This document shows, piece after piece, positions 36,601 to 48,212 of a stretch of 64,000 bases of DNA; within the stretch, counting starts at the first letter, position 1; each line of letters begins with the position of its first letter. Origin of the DNA: Salticus scenicus (taxonomy: Eukaryota; Arthropoda; Arachnida; Araneae; Salticidae); the NCBI GenBank assembly GCA_963930645.1, contig OZ005661.1, forward strand, positions 237,637,861 through 237,701,860, read 5' to 3'. The translations under genes were made by a program, and so were the position numbers. The notes beneath the pieces were generated by a model that did not search any database, was not told the DNA's origin, and saw only the letters and a program-made list of their open reading frames with translations.

Positions 36601-37857
36601 CAAATTTCAATATTTCAATTTCTAACTATGATTAAATTTTTTTTAATACATCATTCGAAATATATTTTAAAGTTCTTTTATATTATCGAAAGTTTTCCCC
36701 AGATTTACACGTTTTGAGGAGTCCTGAATTAGTTTTCTTTTGTATCTCAGCTACTAATTAAAATAATTTCATAAGTAATACATCATTAGAAAGCTTTTTT
36801 GATTTGGAATCGAATAGTGGAATACAGAAATTTCTACCGATAGATGGCGCTGTAATATTTTAAAATTTAAATATTTCAATTTCTAATTATGATTAAATTA
36901 TTTTTAATACATGTTTCGAAAGATATTTTAAAGTACTTTTATATTATCGAAAGTTTTCACCAGATTTACACGTTTTCAGGTGTCCTGAATACGTTTACTT
37001 TTGCATCTCAGCCAATTGAGTTAGATCGTTCAAAATTGTATACGTAGGTTAATTAAGAGGGCATGAAAGGTTGGGGGAAGAAATAGGCGTGCACCGCGCG
37101 CGTATCCCCTAACTTGTGCGCGCGCTGAACGCACGGGACTGCGCTGCCGAAGGCAGTGGGGACCCGGTCCGAATTTGTACCCGATGAGAAATGATTTTTT
37201 AAATTTTCTTAAGGATAAAATTTTGACTTTAGAAGGAATATGTGCGCGCAGCGCACGTATACCTTCACACGTGCGCGCGCAGCGTGCATGGGTCTGCGCT
37301 GCCGGAGGCAGTGGGGACTCAGTGGGAGTTTTTACCCGATCAGAATTTTTTTTTTCAGGCACGAAGGGTCAGGGAAGGAATACGCGCGCGCAGCGCGTGT
37401 ATCGCTTAAGTCGTGCGCGTACACGGGAGTGCGCTGCCGAAGGCAGTGGGGACCCGGTCCGATTTTTTACCCGATGAGAAATGATTTTTTAAATTTTCTT
37501 AATAATAAAATCTTGACTTGAGATGTGCGCGAAGCGCACGTATACCTGCACACGTGCGCGCATGGTTCTGCGCTGCCGGAGGCAGTGGGGACCCGATGGG
37601 AGTTTCACCCGATCAGATTTTTTTTTAGGAGCCACGAAGGGTGAGGGAAGGAATACGCGCGTGCAGCGCGTGTATGCCTTAAATTGTGCGCGCGCAGCGC
37701 GCACGGAACTGCGCTGCCGAAGGCATTGGGGACCTGGGCCGACTTTTTACCCAATCATAAATGATTTTTTTTTTTTCAATTTCTTTTCTTAAGACTAAAA
37801 TTTACTGTTAGTGATTCATTTGAAAATACTGACCCGCTAGCGGGCGAAGCTCGCTAG
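33682..37857 (+). mobile_element. Helitron copy B, full length, 4176 bp
   Basis: Begins TCTCCTTATATTATTAAAAT at 33682, immediately after the CTAG of copy A. Ends ctgacccgctagcgggcgaa then gctcgCTAG at 37857, followed by T. The terminal hairpin (ctagcg-g-gc gaa gc-t-cgctag) ends exactly at the 3' terminus. The 5' third has diverged from A after ~33900. The interior has 160- and 260-bp repeats (34740-37020), SINE-like fragments (35328-35520, 35900-36060) and GC-rich repeats (37080-37800). No Rep/helicase frame. Together A+B occupy an A/T target (22805/37858). Confidence 0.92.
37080..37800. repeat. GC-rich 3' tandem repeats with ctgcc-gaa-ggcag hairpin
   Basis: gcgctgccgaaggcagtggg or its gccggaggc variant recurs near 37142, 37298, 37430, 37571 and 37713. 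Each is followed by gacccg/gacctgg, a-ttttt-acccgatnag and a runs-of-T block with cgcgcgcagcgcgc. Equivalent repeats occur in A (26205, then 33134-33540 beyond the copia insertion), C (41545-41780) and reversed in E (17520-17850). A single copy of the hairpin also occurs in D (43283-43300). Confidence 0.9.
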
Positions 37858-39349
37858 TGAAAATAATAACCTCCTAATACCTTATAAATAACCATTAAAA
37901 TATTAGCTATAATTTAATTGTTGAAAAAAAAAAAATACGAGTTCATTTTCTTTCGATATAAAAATAAATAAACGTGATTAAATAAATAATTTAATTAAAC
38001 TTGAGCGTTAAGAAACTGTAAAAATTAAATTATGTAATTCACAAAAATTGACGTCACTATCGGTTTAAAGATTTCATACGCATTGATAAAGTGCTAATAT
38101 AGTTAGTTCTGTAGAGTTTTAACAGATGACATCACGAGCATGTTTCCTCAGGGACAGTTGACCCCACTGACCCATTTTATCATTGCGGAATAGTGTTACA
38201 AATTTATTGTAACACAGTGTTGTAAATGTATTTGTAAAAGCATAAAAAAATTCGACTACTACGCTTCCAAAGGCATGAAAAAATTAGCGTTGTCCTTTAG
38301 CAAAGTACGGTTGCTAAGAAGAAAGTCACGTGGTTGTTAGAACTCTATAGCTACGATTCAACAGAAAATTTAAAAACATGGTTTATAAAAAGTTTTTTCC
38401 TTATAATTATTTTTATCATCAACTTACTTATTTTTATATAAACAGTATAAGACTAAGATCATGTATGACTCAACAAATATTTACTTAACAAAACACTACA
38501 GGTGCCCATGTTTTCAGTAGGAATTATTGCTAGTGCTTCAATAATTTTGCTGCTGACTATGTGTAGTTTCAGTATGAGAAGAAATGAATACATCACAAAT
38601 TAATCTTCACATTCCCAAGTTAGAAAATATATAAATAAGATATAGTATAGGCTGTAAGTTTCAGAAATAATTTTGACAGTTAAAATGCTATTTTATGAGG
38701 CTGAAAAAAAAATGTTAGTCACAAGCTTAGTTTTTGTCAAAAACAATTAGAAAGTATTCAGAATCTAATATTCAAGATACTTTTTTTATGATTTCTTAAC
38801 ATAAAATATATATTATAAGACAGAAAAGAATTTTCAATAGGCACCTTATAATGTACTTATAGGTAAAATAATTAATTAGCTTAACTTGTTATAAATGTTA
38901 CATCCCTCATCAGGGAATGATACTTAACCGAAAAATATTTATTAGTGTTTATGTTTGCAAATTGTGCAAATGTTTTCTTTGCATCACATTATCTCTTTGC
39001 ACAATTTTTCACTTAGTTGGATACTATGATACAAAGTAACATTTACAAAAATTTTACTCACAGTTTTGGATAGCGTGACACAAAAGACAAATCGGTTTAT
39101 TGAAATAAATAATTTCAATTTATAATGCAAACTCAGTGAAAGTGCGATTATTTGACAGTTTATTTGAAAATTAAAAGCACTGTTTCAACGTGTAAATATA
39201 CTTTATTAGACAAAACAAAGCTATTTTTCATAGAATCTCAAAACAAATCTTTTAAAATGACACCGAGGCGTCACTGGAATTTTGATATCATTCCTTTCCA
39301 ACTGTTATTTTGCAATTGAAATGCAAATGAAAAAGCATCAGTGAGTATA
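37858..39349. other. Spacer between the two Helitron pairs
   Basis: AT-rich sequence. A 9-bp perfect inverted repeat gtgttacaa/ttgtaacac is at 38193-38215. A segment at 38855-38953 recurs at 43676-43775. No gene seen. Confidence 0.6.
38855..38953. repeat. ~100-bp segment duplicated across the Helitron C-D pair, copy 1
   Basis: ttataggtaaaataattaat, then tagcttaact, ataaatgttacatccctcat, cagggaatga and cttaaccgaaaaatatttat, match 43676-43775 with very few differences, in the same orientation. Confidence 0.85.
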
Positions 39350-41922
39350 TCTCCTTATATTATTAAAATCTGTACGCGTGTGTCTGTGTGTCTGTGTGTC
39401 TGTCTGTGAGAAACGGCTTGAAACAGCAAAAGCTCCGCCGCTAACGGACGCACGGACTTTGAACAGGTACCGTCGGACAGAGAATTTATCGCAGATCTGG
39501 GTTATCTAATTTGCTAAACGATGCGACCCTAATTAGCGGAGATATTAATTAAAATGTCGACCATTGTCTATAGAAAATGACCCAGAATTCATGATTAAAT
39601 GCTTAAAAAGAGACATTTTTACGGAAAAAGTGGAAAATAAATTAGAAATATCAGTCGTATTGTTACAAACAAGATACCATTGGAAAGGGCTTTTTTTTCT
39701 TAATCCGATGGTTTAAACGGCTTATCGATCGGACAATTAGATTTTTTAAAATTAACTAAACTATAAAAAAATATTGGCAACAAATCACAAGAATCTTAGC
39801 TTTGCAGACGATAGTCTACAGCAGTCTTCAACGGAAAGAAACACATCTGGTATTTAATGAGGTCACGTGTTTCGTACTGCGATTAAAAATTGCAATTTTC
39901 TATTTTCTTCAATTTTTCAAATTTTACACATTTTACTTAGTATACAATCTTAACACCACAAAACAAACTTACAGTTCAAATTTCATCGATTTTGGTCAAT
40001 AAACAAAAGATTTACATTTTAATTGCAAATTAAATTTTATCTTTACACGCCGAGATTTATACGGCAACCACTTCAACGATGTCTGATGGAAAGCGAAAAA
40101 GAAAAAAAAAAAAAAAAAAAACTTGAACGGAAAGAGAGACATCTGGTATTTAATGAGGTCACGTGTTTTGCTACTGCGATTAAAAATTGCAATTTCGAGC
40201 AAATAAGTCATTGGGTTAAAAAAAAAAAGTAAACATATATAAGTAAAAATAACTAACAGTGAAAGAGTAATCTTTTTTTCATCACATCTTTTTTTTTTTT
40301 TTATTAATTAAATTGAGTTTTAAATTTTTATTTGGCTAACAATAAAAACTATTTTTGCCTCAGATAACAACAGACTGATGTCTAATCTTCTCTAATCCAA
40401 TAGTGGGAGGTTCCGGGTTCGATCCCAGGTCGCGCTCATCGCCCTCAACTTTCGGAGTTTTTCGTGGTTTCTTCCGAAACTCACTTAATTACAATTTTTA
40501 AGCTCAACCCAGTACACAAATAAGTCATTGGGTTAAAGAAAAAAAGTAAACATATATAAGTAAAAATAATCTTTTTTTCAGCTATTAAAACTCATCACAT
40601 CTTTTTTTTTATTAATTAAATTGAGTTTTAAATTTTTATTTGGCTAACAATAAAAACTGTTTTTGCCGTAGATAACAACAGACTGATGTCTAATCTTTTC
40701 TAATCCAAAAGCGGGAGGTTCCGGGTTCGATCCCAGGTCGTGCTCATCGCCCTAACCTTTCGCAGTTTTCCGTGGTTTCTTCTGAAACTCGCTTAATTAC
40801 AATTTTTAAGCTCAACCCAGTACGCAAATAAGTCATTGGGTTAAAAAAAAAAGTAACTAACAGGGAAAAGTAATCTTTTTTTCAGCTATTAAAACTCATC
40901 ACATCTTTTTTTTTATTAATTAAATTGAGTTTTAAATTTTTATTTGGCTAACAAGAAAAACTATTTTTGCCGTAGACAACAACAGACTGATGTCTAATCT
41001 TCTCTAATCCAATAGTGGGAGGTTCCGGGTTCGATCCCAGGTCGCGCACATCGCCCTAACCTTTCGGAGTTTTTCGTGGTTTCTTCCGAAACACACGTAA
41101 ATACGGGGTAGGACTCTCATCGCCCTAACCGTTCGGAGTTTTTCATACGGGCTGTTTTATCTCAGCTACTAATTAAAATAATTTCATAAGTAATACATCA
41201 TTAGAAATCTTTTTTGAATTGGAATCGAACAGTGGAATACAGAAATTTCTACCGACAGATGGCGCTGTAATATTTTAAAATTTTAATATTTCAATTTCTA
41301 ATTATGATTAAATTATTTTTAAAACATCATTCGAAAGATATTTTAAAGTACTTCTATATTATCGAAAATTTTCGCCAGATTTACACGTTTTGAGGTGTCC
41401 TGAATTAGTTTTCTTTTGCATCTCAGCCAAATGAGTTAGATCGTTCAAAATTGGTATACGTAGGTTAATTAAGAGGACCTGAAAGGGTGGAGAAGAAATA
41501 GGCGTGCACTTAACTTGTGCGCGCGCAGAGCTCACGGGACTGCGCTGCCGAAGGCAGTGGGGACCCGGTGCGAGTTTTTACCCGATCAGGAATGATTTTC
41601 TTTTAGGGGGCACGGAGGGTCAGGGAAGGAATACGCACGCGACTGCGCTGCCGAAGGCAGTGGGGACCCGGAGCGAGTCTTTTCCCGATCAGAAATGACT
41701 TTTTTTTAGGGGGCACGAAGGCTCAGGGAAGGAATACGCGCGCGCAGCGCGCACGGGACTGCGCTGCCGAAGGCAGTGGGGACCCGGCTCGACTTTTTAC
41801 CCAATCAGAAATGATTTTTTTTTTTAATTTCTTTTCTTAACACTAAAAGTTACTGTTAGTGATTCATTAATTTTAGTGATTCATTCGAAAATACTGACCC
41901 GCTAGCGGGCGAAGCTCGCTAG
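39350..41922 (+). mobile_element. Helitron copy C, 2573 bp
   Basis: Begins TCTCCTTATATTATTAAAAT at 39350, after A, and ends with the same gctagcgggcgaagctcgCTAG terminus at 41922. The first ~850 bp match copy A closely (ggcttgaaacagcaaaagct; aggtaccgtcggacagagaa; gatttttaaaattaactaa-type). Then come a ~306-bp tandem block and a short GC-rich repeat block. It is shorter than A and B because it has only one ~160-bp-type unit. No coding capacity. Its end abuts Helitron D directly. Confidence 0.92.
40205..41130 (+). repeat. ~306-bp tandem repeat with tRNA-like B box in Helitron C
   Basis: ccgggttcgatcccaggtcg recurs at 40413, 40721 and 41025 (308 and 304 bp apart). Each unit holds aagtcattgggttaaa, aacaacagactgatgtctaa, the B-box-like string, then tttcggagtttttcgtggtt-type sequence. 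The same text occurs singly in A (25260-25577) and B (35695-36010). Confidence 0.88.
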
Positions 41923-43442
41923 TCTATATTAATAAAATCAGACTTTTGTCTGTAAATTTGTCAGAATAAAAAAATTTTGCGATATCTTCACGTTTCACAT
42001 ACCATGAAAGCCGAAAATGACTTCAGAAAATTTTGCCTGTGTTTTTGTGTGTGTCATCGTGTCTGTATGTCGCTTTTTTTGCCCGGTCATCATTTGAGAA
42101 CGACTGGACGGAATTTAACGGCGCTTGGCAGAAACTTAGATCTTTACCTGACTTAAAATTATATCTATCAATTTTTCAGAAATTCCCCCACGTTCCACCC
42201 TGGGGGGCAAAATACAAAAACACGTTTGTTCGGGTATCACTTGAGAACGGCTGGACAGATTTCAACGGCTCTTCGCAGGAATTTAGATTTTTACCCAACT
42301 TAAAATTATATCTATCAACTTTTCATAAATTCCCCCACGCCCCCCCCCCTGGGGGCAAAAGACAAAAATACGTTTGTCCGGGTATTACTTGAGAACAGCT
42401 GGACGGAATTCAATGGTCGCATTAATTTAGGTCTTTACGCAACTTAAAATTATATCTATCAACTTTTCAGAAATTCCTCCACATTTCCCCATGGGGAGCA
42501 AAAGACAAAAACATCACGTTTGTCCGGGTATCACTTGAGAACGGCTGGACTGAATTCAACGGCGCTTCGCAGGAATTTAGGTCTTTACCCAACTTAAAAT
42601 TATATCTATCAACTTTTCCGAAATTACTCCCTTTTCCTGCGTGGGAGAGGCAAAAGAACACGTTTGTAAGCATAACTCGGCTCCTAATTATTTCACAGTA
42701 AAGAAATTGCACATGGGGAGACTAGACATGAGTACAAATAATATATTTTCTGCATTTAGGATTTTTCGATTTTTAAGGGAAGGGAGGGGGGAAATATTGA
42801 AAATTACTGATTTTTGAGTAGGCCTCTACCAAAAATGGAACAAATATATTTAAGAAAAGGCTATGCAACTTCCTTAGGATATTTCCAAAAACACATTTTT
42901 GTTTTTTTTGTGGGTTTGCATTTTTTTTTTTTTTTTTGGCGGGTGGGGGTTACGAGGGGGCAAACTCGAGACAACCCTTTTAGCGCTAAATTTGTCCTGA
43001 TAAATTTATGGGATCTGCGGTCACGAAATTTGGTGCGTAAATTGTTTATATGTATCCGATCCTTATTGTAACGGGATTTTACGAAATCCCCCCTTACCGC
43101 CTTGGTGTCGAGAGGGCTATAAACACGTGTAAAAACACGTTTTCCCATTTGAATTCGCCTTAAATTATCTTAGATTGGCGAACTTTAGTGTGTGGGTGTT
43201 GATTAGGTATACGCATTATGTACTTTGTCCAGATTTCGCAGAACTTAGCCACTGGGGAACGGGCAGTAAGAATCGGGTAAGTTACTGCCGAAGGCAGTGG
43301 GAACACGGGCTCCTCACGTTGCGAGCGAGAAAAAGCTCTACCGAACACATCGGGAACTTTAACTCAGGTTAATTAATAATGATATGGGATTTTGAGAACT
43401 CATTTCAGTATTGTGTCCAGCGAAGCGGGCAAAGCCTGCTAG
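41923..43442 (+). mobile_element. Helitron copy D, a different family, 1520 bp
   Basis: Begins TCTATATTAATAAAATCAGA at 41923, directly after the CTAG of copy C. Ends agcgggcaaagcctgCTAG at 43442, followed by T. The 3' hairpin is agcgggc-aaa-gcctgct. The 5' region has the tttgtctgtaaatttgtcag string common to Helitron starts. The interior has a ~148-bp tandem block and one ctgccgaaggcag hairpin (43286). There is no Rep/helicase frame; a ~119-codon frame at 42033-42392 runs across tandem units and is not a gene. Confidence 0.87.
42080..42660. repeat. ~148-bp tandem repeat in Helitron D, four units
   Basis: acttaaaattatatctatca recurs near 42151, 42299, 42442 and 42591. Each unit also has acttgagaacggctggac-like and tttttcagaaattcccccac-like text and a C-run/G-run (ccctggggggcaaaa). 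Confidence 0.9.
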
Positions 43443-44483
43443 TTTTATATATTTGTCTTATCTTGAAGTTAAAAATATTATGTTTGCATTGTAAATATAA
43501 ATAAAAGAAAAAAGCAAATGATCAAATAAGAAAATATATGTATATTTTAACTAATAGCAAAGCGTCACTTAAAATTTTATATAATTATTTTTAAGACCCA
43601 TATTTCAAATTCTTATAGCGATAAAGTAGCTGCGTCACAAACTTTTATCCCGTTAAAGTTTTTTGAACTGATAATGTAATTATAGGTAAAATGATTAATT
43701 AGCTTAACTTATTATAAATGTTACATCCCTCATCAGGGAATGACCCTTAACCGAAAAATATTTATTAGTGTTTATGACCATAGATATTGTAGTATATATA
43801 GACCTATCATCTCCATGTTATCGAGCAAAAATTTTTGATGCCGAAAAAAAGTTTTAAAATCAGACATTAGAGATTATTGAAAAAAAGAAAATAAAGAAAA
43901 ATGTATTTGAAACTGTATCTGGAGTTTTTCATTCACCTTTAGTAAATGAATTATTCATAAATTTTATTTGCTCAATTATCCATGTGTATTCCTGTGTGTA
44001 ATTTACTCGGGGAAAGACAGCCATTAGAGTGACTTTTTCCGAGAAAAAAGGAATCACTTTTCCCCTCTCGCTGATTAATCTATATCTTATTACTTTATCT
44101 ATGTTTATGACATATCGACAACGATAATATAGAAATGTGTAAAAAGTGAAATATCGTCTGCGTTTTGAGATGCAATGAAACCACAAAACATCTGCAGTAT
44201 TAGATAAATAATATTTTAGAACTATGGTTAAAGAATGAAATATGATTCCATTTTTAAACATATGGAGACTTAATTAAAAAAAGAAAAAGAAAAAGAAAGG
44301 AAAAAAAAAAAAAAAATGTAAATCGCGTTTAATATTCTGCTTCGGAGGGCTTGAAAGTTTTCGAATCCCAGATTTTCAGTTTCAACGGAATAATTTTTGT
44401 TTTCAATGTATTTTTAGCATTATTTACCAGGGGGTTTTATTTAATATCTTTTAAACCAATTATTCGATTGAACTAAAAAAATA
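43443..44483. other. AT-rich sequence right of Helitron D
   Basis: Contains copy 2 of the duplicated segment (43676-43775). A 110-codon minus-strand frame at 43929-44261 has no recognisable domain, and I do not call it a gene. A-rich run at ~44275-44316. Confidence 0.5.
43676..43775. repeat. ~100-bp segment duplicated across the Helitron C-D pair, copy 2
   Basis: Partner of 38855-38953; see there. The two copies lie ~500 bp left and ~230 bp right of the Helitron pair. Confidence 0.85.
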
Positions 44484-45024
44484 TCCGCGATTGTAATGAT
44501 CGATAGATGGCGCTTTCTCAACACTGCAGTTGTTAGTAAACATTATAGCCACGTGTGTTCCATTAGTGTTCTTTTTGTTATTCTACTTAATATTCCGCCA
44601 TTACATCATGGAAAATTGATTGCTTTTGGAAAAAAATATTTCAGTTTCTTCAAAGTTCGATCGGAAGTAGATTTTAACTGAAGCTGAACAAATATTAGTT
44701 TCAAATCATCTGATTAATTCTTTACTTCCATTAGCCGAAGCAACTGAAATTTTAAATTTGTCATTTGGAAATAAATGGAAGCTCAATTCTGGATTTCTTG
44801 ATCCTTTGGAGTTAGATTGTAGCACACAACAGTATGTGTTATCTTTTTTACCGTATTTATTCATTTTTATTCTATATGATTTTTATTCTATATGACTTCA
44901 TTTTAATATATGTGAAACTAAATATCGTGAAGCAATGGCGGCTGTATGGAATTCGAATTAAACCATGTTTATTGTAATTTCACCTTAGCCCACCAGAGGG
45001 CGAGCATTTCATTACAATCGCGGA
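44484..45024. mobile_element. TA-flanked TIR element F, copy 1
   Basis: Left end TA-tccgcgattgtaatga and right end tcattacaatcgcgga-TA are exact reverse complements. TA flanks both sides (44482-44483, 45025-45026). A second copy is at 54358-54895. The interior contains a ~60-codon coding-like stretch (44674-44857; reading AEATEILNLSFGNK and GFLDPLEL) with no recognised domain. No transposase. Superfamily uncertain; a Tc1/mariner-like TA target fits. Confidence 0.8.
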
Positions 45025-45352
45025 TAGAGTTAGCTAGATTTTGTCCTGATTAATAAGGATAATAACTTTCTTGCATTGCTAACCTATTCATCAGACTTGT
45101 GTGCTTGACTCGAAATACGCTAACTTTATTGTAACTTCTGTTTTTCTTTTTTTTTCTTTTTTTAAAATATAGTTATTGTTGCTATTTTATTGTTGATAGA
45201 ATTTTTAGCTTGTGTCGAGGGATTCCAAGTTAAATCCCCGAGATGACTAGATTGTTGTGGCTTCAATTTCCTCCGTTCAGTGTCCTCCTGCAAATTCACT
45301 TACTTATTTATTCGGTCACTCACTCGATCCCCATACAATATCCTCCATGTTA

Positions 45353-45565
45353 TAGTCGGTAGCAAAAGTCTCCGAACACTAGCAAAAATTCCTGTATAAA
45401 AAAAGTACACTTAATACAGTTTTGTTAAATAAATCCTTGTCGAATCCTGTTTTTAGACTAACTATGAACAGGATTCGACAAGGATTTATTTAACAAAACT
45501 GTATTAAGTGTACTTTTTTTATACAGGAATTTTTTCTAGTGTTCGGAGACTTTTGTTACCGACTG
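45353..45565. mobile_element. Palindromic Tc1/mariner-type MITE, copy 1
   Basis: Two ~95-bp arms are near-perfect reverse complements around a ~20-base loop. The ends read ...agtcggtagcaaaagtct and agacttttgttaccgactg. TA lies on both sides (45351-45352, 45566-45567). gttttgttaaataaatcctt and its complement are central. No coding capacity. Transcription would give a long hairpin RNA. Confidence 0.92.
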
Positions 45566-45849
45566 TACATAAAATTAATGCAACGATAAAGTTAAGAATT
45601 AACCTCAAAGCAGTTAATTAATGTATAACTCTGTCACAAAATATTCAGATGAATTTTCTCTTAACATTATCAGATGTTCGTATTTAATTCAGAGCATTTC
45701 ATTGTAATTCAGTTGATTCAGCAAAAAATTCGCAGTTCTCGGAATCATGCACAAAATTTTAAAAAATTTTTAAATTTTAACTAAAAGAGATATTAGTCCA
45801 AATTTTATTTTGCTTTTCTATTATTTTTTGGAGATCACAAATGCGAGGA

Positions 45850-45980
45850 GCCATCCCCACCGTGGAGAATCAAAATTGGGATAGCATGTCTCCAGGCCGC
45901 ACTTAGGGGGTGAACCCAGACCGTCGCCACTTATCCATGGTGTAGCACTGGTGCAACGTAAAACCCCCTCATCCTTAACC
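45850..45980. repeat. Dispersed repeat (gcatgtctcc...gtgcaacgtaaaac), copy 2
   Basis: gatagcatgtctccaggccg, then aacccagaccgtcgccactt and gcactggtgcaacgtaaaac. Same order and orientation as 19388-19515. Confidence 0.65.
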
Positions 45981-46158
45981 TGAATTGATCCTTATAATCT
46001 AAACGTAAAACAAATGTGAATTTGATCACGTTCTGTGCAAACTTTCACAAATGAAACTAGATTCCAAATAAAATTTCAAACATAGCTTTAAAAAATAGAG
46101 CTGTCGGTCTAATGCAACGTAAAGAAGTCCACTCATTCTCAAGCTCAAACTCAACTGA

Positions 46159-46266
46159 CAGTCGCGGATCCAGAACTTGACTTTTGGGGAGGGCTAAGAT
46201 TTTTCAAAGTGTTATTCTAGACCAATAAAAAATTTACAATTGCAATATTCAATTGTGAATGTCAGT

Positions 46267-46300
<34 letters not shown>

Positions 46301-46348
46301 GGGGGGGGGGGCTTCAGCCCCCTAGCACCCCCCTTAAATCCGCCACTG
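46159..46348. mobile_element. hAT-type MITE, 190 bp
   Basis: Left end cagtcgcggatccag and right end ttaaatccgccactg are imperfect reverse complements. An exact 8-bp duplication tcaactga flanks it (46151-46158, 46349-46356). The interior has a long T-run and a g-run/cttcag/c-run hairpin near 46300-46335. No coding capacity. Confidence 0.93.
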
Positions 46349-46387
46349 TCAACTGACTCTATTTTTTGAATGTGTTAGCTTCACGTA

Positions 46388-46598
46388 CAGTCGGTAAGAA
46401 AATTAACCGAACACTAGCAAAAATTCCTATGTAAAAAATGTAGAGTTAATACTGTTTTGTTAAATAAATCCTTGTCGAATCCTGTTTTTAGACTGACTAA
46501 GAACAGTATTCGACAAGGATTTATTTAACAAAACTGCATTAACTCTACTTTTTTTATATAAGAATTTTCTAGTGTTTGGACACTTTTGTTACCGACTG
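46388..46598. mobile_element. Palindromic Tc1/mariner-type MITE, copy 2
   Basis: Same family as 45353-45565: ends cagtcggtaagaaaa and ttttgttaccgactg, the same core gttttgttaaataaatcctt, the same loop ttttagactgactaagaaca-type, and TA on both sides (46386-46387, 46599-46600). It lies ~820 bp from copy 1 in the same orientation. Confidence 0.92.
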
Positions 46599-46599
46599 T

Positions 46600-47529
46600 A
46601 TACCTGAATTGCCCATAGAGTAGCATTAGAGTGACGTAAAATTCACTTGACTCTATGTCTGCTTAAATCGCTGACATTCTAGCTCAGTGGTCTAAGTAAA
46701 GATTTCCAATAAATTGCTTTATGTTAATATTTTCGTTATTTAGAACTATCAAAGCATTCTGGCAACGGCGTGAGATTACCGTGTGTCTGCACATTTTAAG
46801 AAAAATGTAAATATTTATGCGTGCAAGTTTTCTATGTACAAAACATTTTATAAAATTTTAATCAGTTCGATGTTTTTGTTATAAATTTATAGTTTACGAT
46901 GTCATTTTTTAACATCAGCAGTTTTTTCTTAATGAAAAGAAGTGATTATTATAAAGTTCTCGCAAAACAATGAGATGGATATAAATGTATGAAATCCTAT
47001 GTTTTTTTTGGTTTACTGTGTGATTTTTCACTGGAATAGTCTGTATTTCGAGCATTTTGATAAAGATTACGGGCCGTTTTGCAAATTACTTGACTGGCCC
47101 GCACAAGGTAAGTGAATTTTGTTGATTTAGCATATTACTAGCATTGTTTTCCGAAATAGATTATAATGTAACATTTCTTATTTGTGTGCATAATATTATA
47201 GATTGCATTTCTTTATGAACACTTATATATATATATATATATATAAATTATATATTGCTGGATGGAATTATATCGTTCGAGTAATGGTTATAATCGAGAT
47301 TTTAAACTGCGATTGAAATAATGTATAAATGATTTTTAGTTCAGTTATATAAGGGACATTATGAATTGAATTGAAGTAACTCGATATACGTATATTAAGT
47401 TTCATATAGTGGATATTAGTACAGTATTCAATGTCGCAATTTGCTTGTTTTTTATTATTATTATTATTATTTAAAAGAACCTTGTTATCATATAATTTTT
47501 ACTTTCTTCTGTATTCAATAGAAGAAAGT
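46600..47529. other. AT-rich sequence, nothing recognised
   Basis: No gene or element recognised. A (TA)n tract at ~47225-47246 and (TTA)n at ~47453-47470. Confidence 0.5.
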
Positions 47530-48045
47530 ATTGGATACGTAAGAATTTTCGACCTCGGGTTTTTGATGGATTTACACGTTTTGAGAGCTGTAGAACACGA
47601 TTTGACCATTTTTAGAAAATGTCTGTGTTGTGTGTGACAAAATTTTGTGGCAACTGTATTTCAGGAACTACTGCACAGAATTTCATAAAGTTGGTATGTA
47701 GTTACACCTTGACCTAAATTAGTGTCTGTCAACTTTTGGTAAAACTTGTCTTACAGGTTGCGTTGCCATCCCGCTTTTTCTAAACTTTTAACATTGTGGT
47801 ATAAGACAAAATTTTGTATAAATGTGCATAAAGAGAATTATTTTTTAATAATCATTATGAAGTTTAAAAGAATTATTTGTAACAGAGATAGTCAACTGGG
47901 AAAATAAATTGTGTATGTAGGAGCCCGCCTCCCCCCCCACCCCCCCGATAGGGAAGTTCCCCCTCAAGGGGAGTACATTTTCATGATTGGTGTCTTTCAA
48001 AAGAGCTCGACAATACATTTAAAACGAATGTTTGAACCATCCATC
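47530..48045. repeat. Dispersed repeat family G, copy 2
   Basis: Partner of 15130-15665: attggatacgtaagaatttt, ttttgatggatttacacgtt, tttttagaaaatgtctgt, tataagacaaaattttgtat, and a C/G-run followed by gagtacattttcatgattgg. Confidence 0.7.
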
Positions 48046-48185
48046 TGCGATAAATTAAAATAAAATTATCAATTTTTTTCATTTTTTAACAATTTTTTTT
48101 TTTTTTTTAATATAATGTTGTGAATAAAATTTACTTCTCTAATATGGAAATAAGAGTTAGAGGAATAATTTAGTTTTGAAAATAA

Positions 48186-48212
48186 TAGTAATAATAATAA
48201 TAATAATAATAA
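48186..48212. repeat. (AAT)n microsatellite
   Basis: Consecutive ataataata triplets. Confidence 0.9.

Noticed and set aside
38880..38935. ctcatcagggaat resembling a reverse hammerhead box (ctgatgag)
   Set aside because: No GAAA box or stem II at a suitable distance in either copy (also 43716-43760).
42033..42392. 119-codon plus-strand frame in Helitron D
   Set aside because: It spans the ~148-bp tandem units and repeats with them; it is repeat sequence, not a Helitron protein.
43929..44261. 110-codon minus-strand open frame
   Set aside because: No recognisable domain, no neighbouring exon, no homologue that I can name, and surrounded by repeats; length is plausible by chance.
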